A stretch of DNA of 64,000 nucleotides from Larix kaempferi (lineage: Eukaryota > Streptophyta > Pinopsida > Pinales > Pinaceae): the NCBI GenBank assembly GCA_027924585.1, contig BSBM01000826.1, forward strand, positions 8,835,501 to 8,899,500. Reading direction: 5' to 3'. The translations under genes and the position numbers were made by a program. Below the pieces are notes generated by a model. That model had not been told where the DNA came from, ran no database searches, and saw nothing but the letters and a program-made list of their open reading frames with translations. Below, one piece after another: positions 63,236 to 64,000 of this stretch. Each line of letters starts with the position of its first letter. Within the stretch, counting starts at the first letter, position 1.

Positions 63236-64000
63236 TGTAGCATCCCCTTCCATCCATCCAATGCAAGGGAGGGAACATGACTGTAACATGGGGTGTCTAA
63301 TTCTTCCCCCAAAGCCATAATGGTAAAGAAAAAATCCATTTAAATAAAATGCACAATTAAATTACACAGCGGAATTAAAATACATAATTGCACACACACA
63401 ACAAACATACCTCAGCATATTTATCTCAAGCAAATGATGCATCAATAGGAAAATAATCCATCCCATCCTCATGCTATGCACAGACTTCATACCAATTCCA
63501 TTAATCATGAATAAATATCATTCTGAATTATCACAATGCAAAACACATAATGCATATAATTTATAACACATATAACACTTATCTTGAAGATGAAGCTATC
63601 CAAACAACTGGCTATGTGAGAGCAACACTCCACCCAACCATAGATCTCTGTCCAGCTTGTATTCTTTTAGCTGAGAGATCACCCCTGAGCTGGGTTGTGT
63701 ATCCACTATGGAGGAACTAACTGGGCTCACTCACAGCCATGGTTTCACTCAACAACTATGCTAAGCCAACACACACTTGGGTTTGTCAAGCATATGAAAG
63801 ACAAAGGAGGGAAATGCTAAGCCAGTGAGCTCAACCACAGAGCTACAAGCATCTCAAATGAATTCAATAGTCAAGGCACCCACATTACCTACCACACCCA
63901 ACACAAGAAAGGTCCCCTTCTCTGCTGCACAGTCCCTTCCCTCCAGTGCTCTTCAGGGTGGGCATAGAACGGTCCAGCTGCTAATCCTTGAGATTCTAGC
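63236..64000 (+). mobile_element. LTR-like sequence entering at 63236 and leaving the window
   Basis: Directly where the insert copy breaks (after CAACTTTG), TGTAGCATCCCCTTCC begins. Like the 145-4733 element (TGTAACACCCC...GTGCGGAATAA) it has a CACAGCGGAATTAAAA stretch near 63355. TGACTGTAACATGGGGTG near 63280 is partly complementary to its own start. No gene is seen; the right end is outside the window. Confidence 0.5.

Overview
This window looks like plant nuclear DNA from a large, repeat-rich genome, most likely a gymnosperm or another seed plant with a big genome. Supporting signs are Ty1/copia and Ty3/gypsy elements with plant primer-binding sites (tRNA-iMet and tRNA-Asp), a Helitron with a plant-style Rep-helicase, an L1-type LINE whose ORF1 carries a DUF4283 domain, and an AP2/ERF transcription-factor relic. 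No intact host gene was recognised. Almost everything that can be named is mobile DNA, nested up to three deep. The species call is inference.

Layout. 1-8.0 kb: a Ty1/copia copy (copia-A, + strand) whose gag is interrupted by a 1.46-kb retroposed insert, itself interrupted by a 4.59-kb LTR-like element (145-4733) with a perfect 5-bp target duplication. 8.0-10.1 kb and 15.1-18.6 kb: two copies of a duplicated segment, each with a DREB-type ERF pseudogene on the - strand. 10.1-14.1 kb: a decayed copia (copia-C, - strand) running from LTR through gag, protease and integrase to RT. 19.3-20.1 kb: a 300-bp tandem repeat and a long foldback. 20.2-24.9 kb: a decayed Helitron on the - strand. 25.1-29.8 kb: tRNA-like sequences, a G-rich minisatellite duplicated around a solo copia LTR, short palindromes and 142-bp repeats. 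29.8-40.4 kb: a LINE (- strand) split inside ORF2 by a complete copia (copia-D, 30401-37399). 40.6-41.3 kb: a minisatellite of small hairpins. 43.0-46.97 kb: fragments of a possible retroposon, a gypsy RT and a second copia-C-family LTR.

46972-61363 is the centrepiece: a complete 14.4-kb Ty3/gypsy element with 4.04-kb LTRs, a GATCC target duplication, a tRNA-Asp primer site and a nearly open gag-pol. The unoccupied form of its target is preserved in the related LTR at 14056-14060. Each LTR contains its own 624-codon reading frame for an unrecognised protein with a C-terminal coiled coil. Comparing the two LTRs shows that frame was fully open when the element inserted. Pol has the order protease, RNase H, reverse transcriptase, second RNase H, integrase. 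The upstream RNase H keeps its catalytic acids and the one after RT has lost them.

61.4-63.2 kb is a second copy of the copia-A family carrying the same insert at the same gag codon. From 63236 another LTR-like sequence runs off the window.
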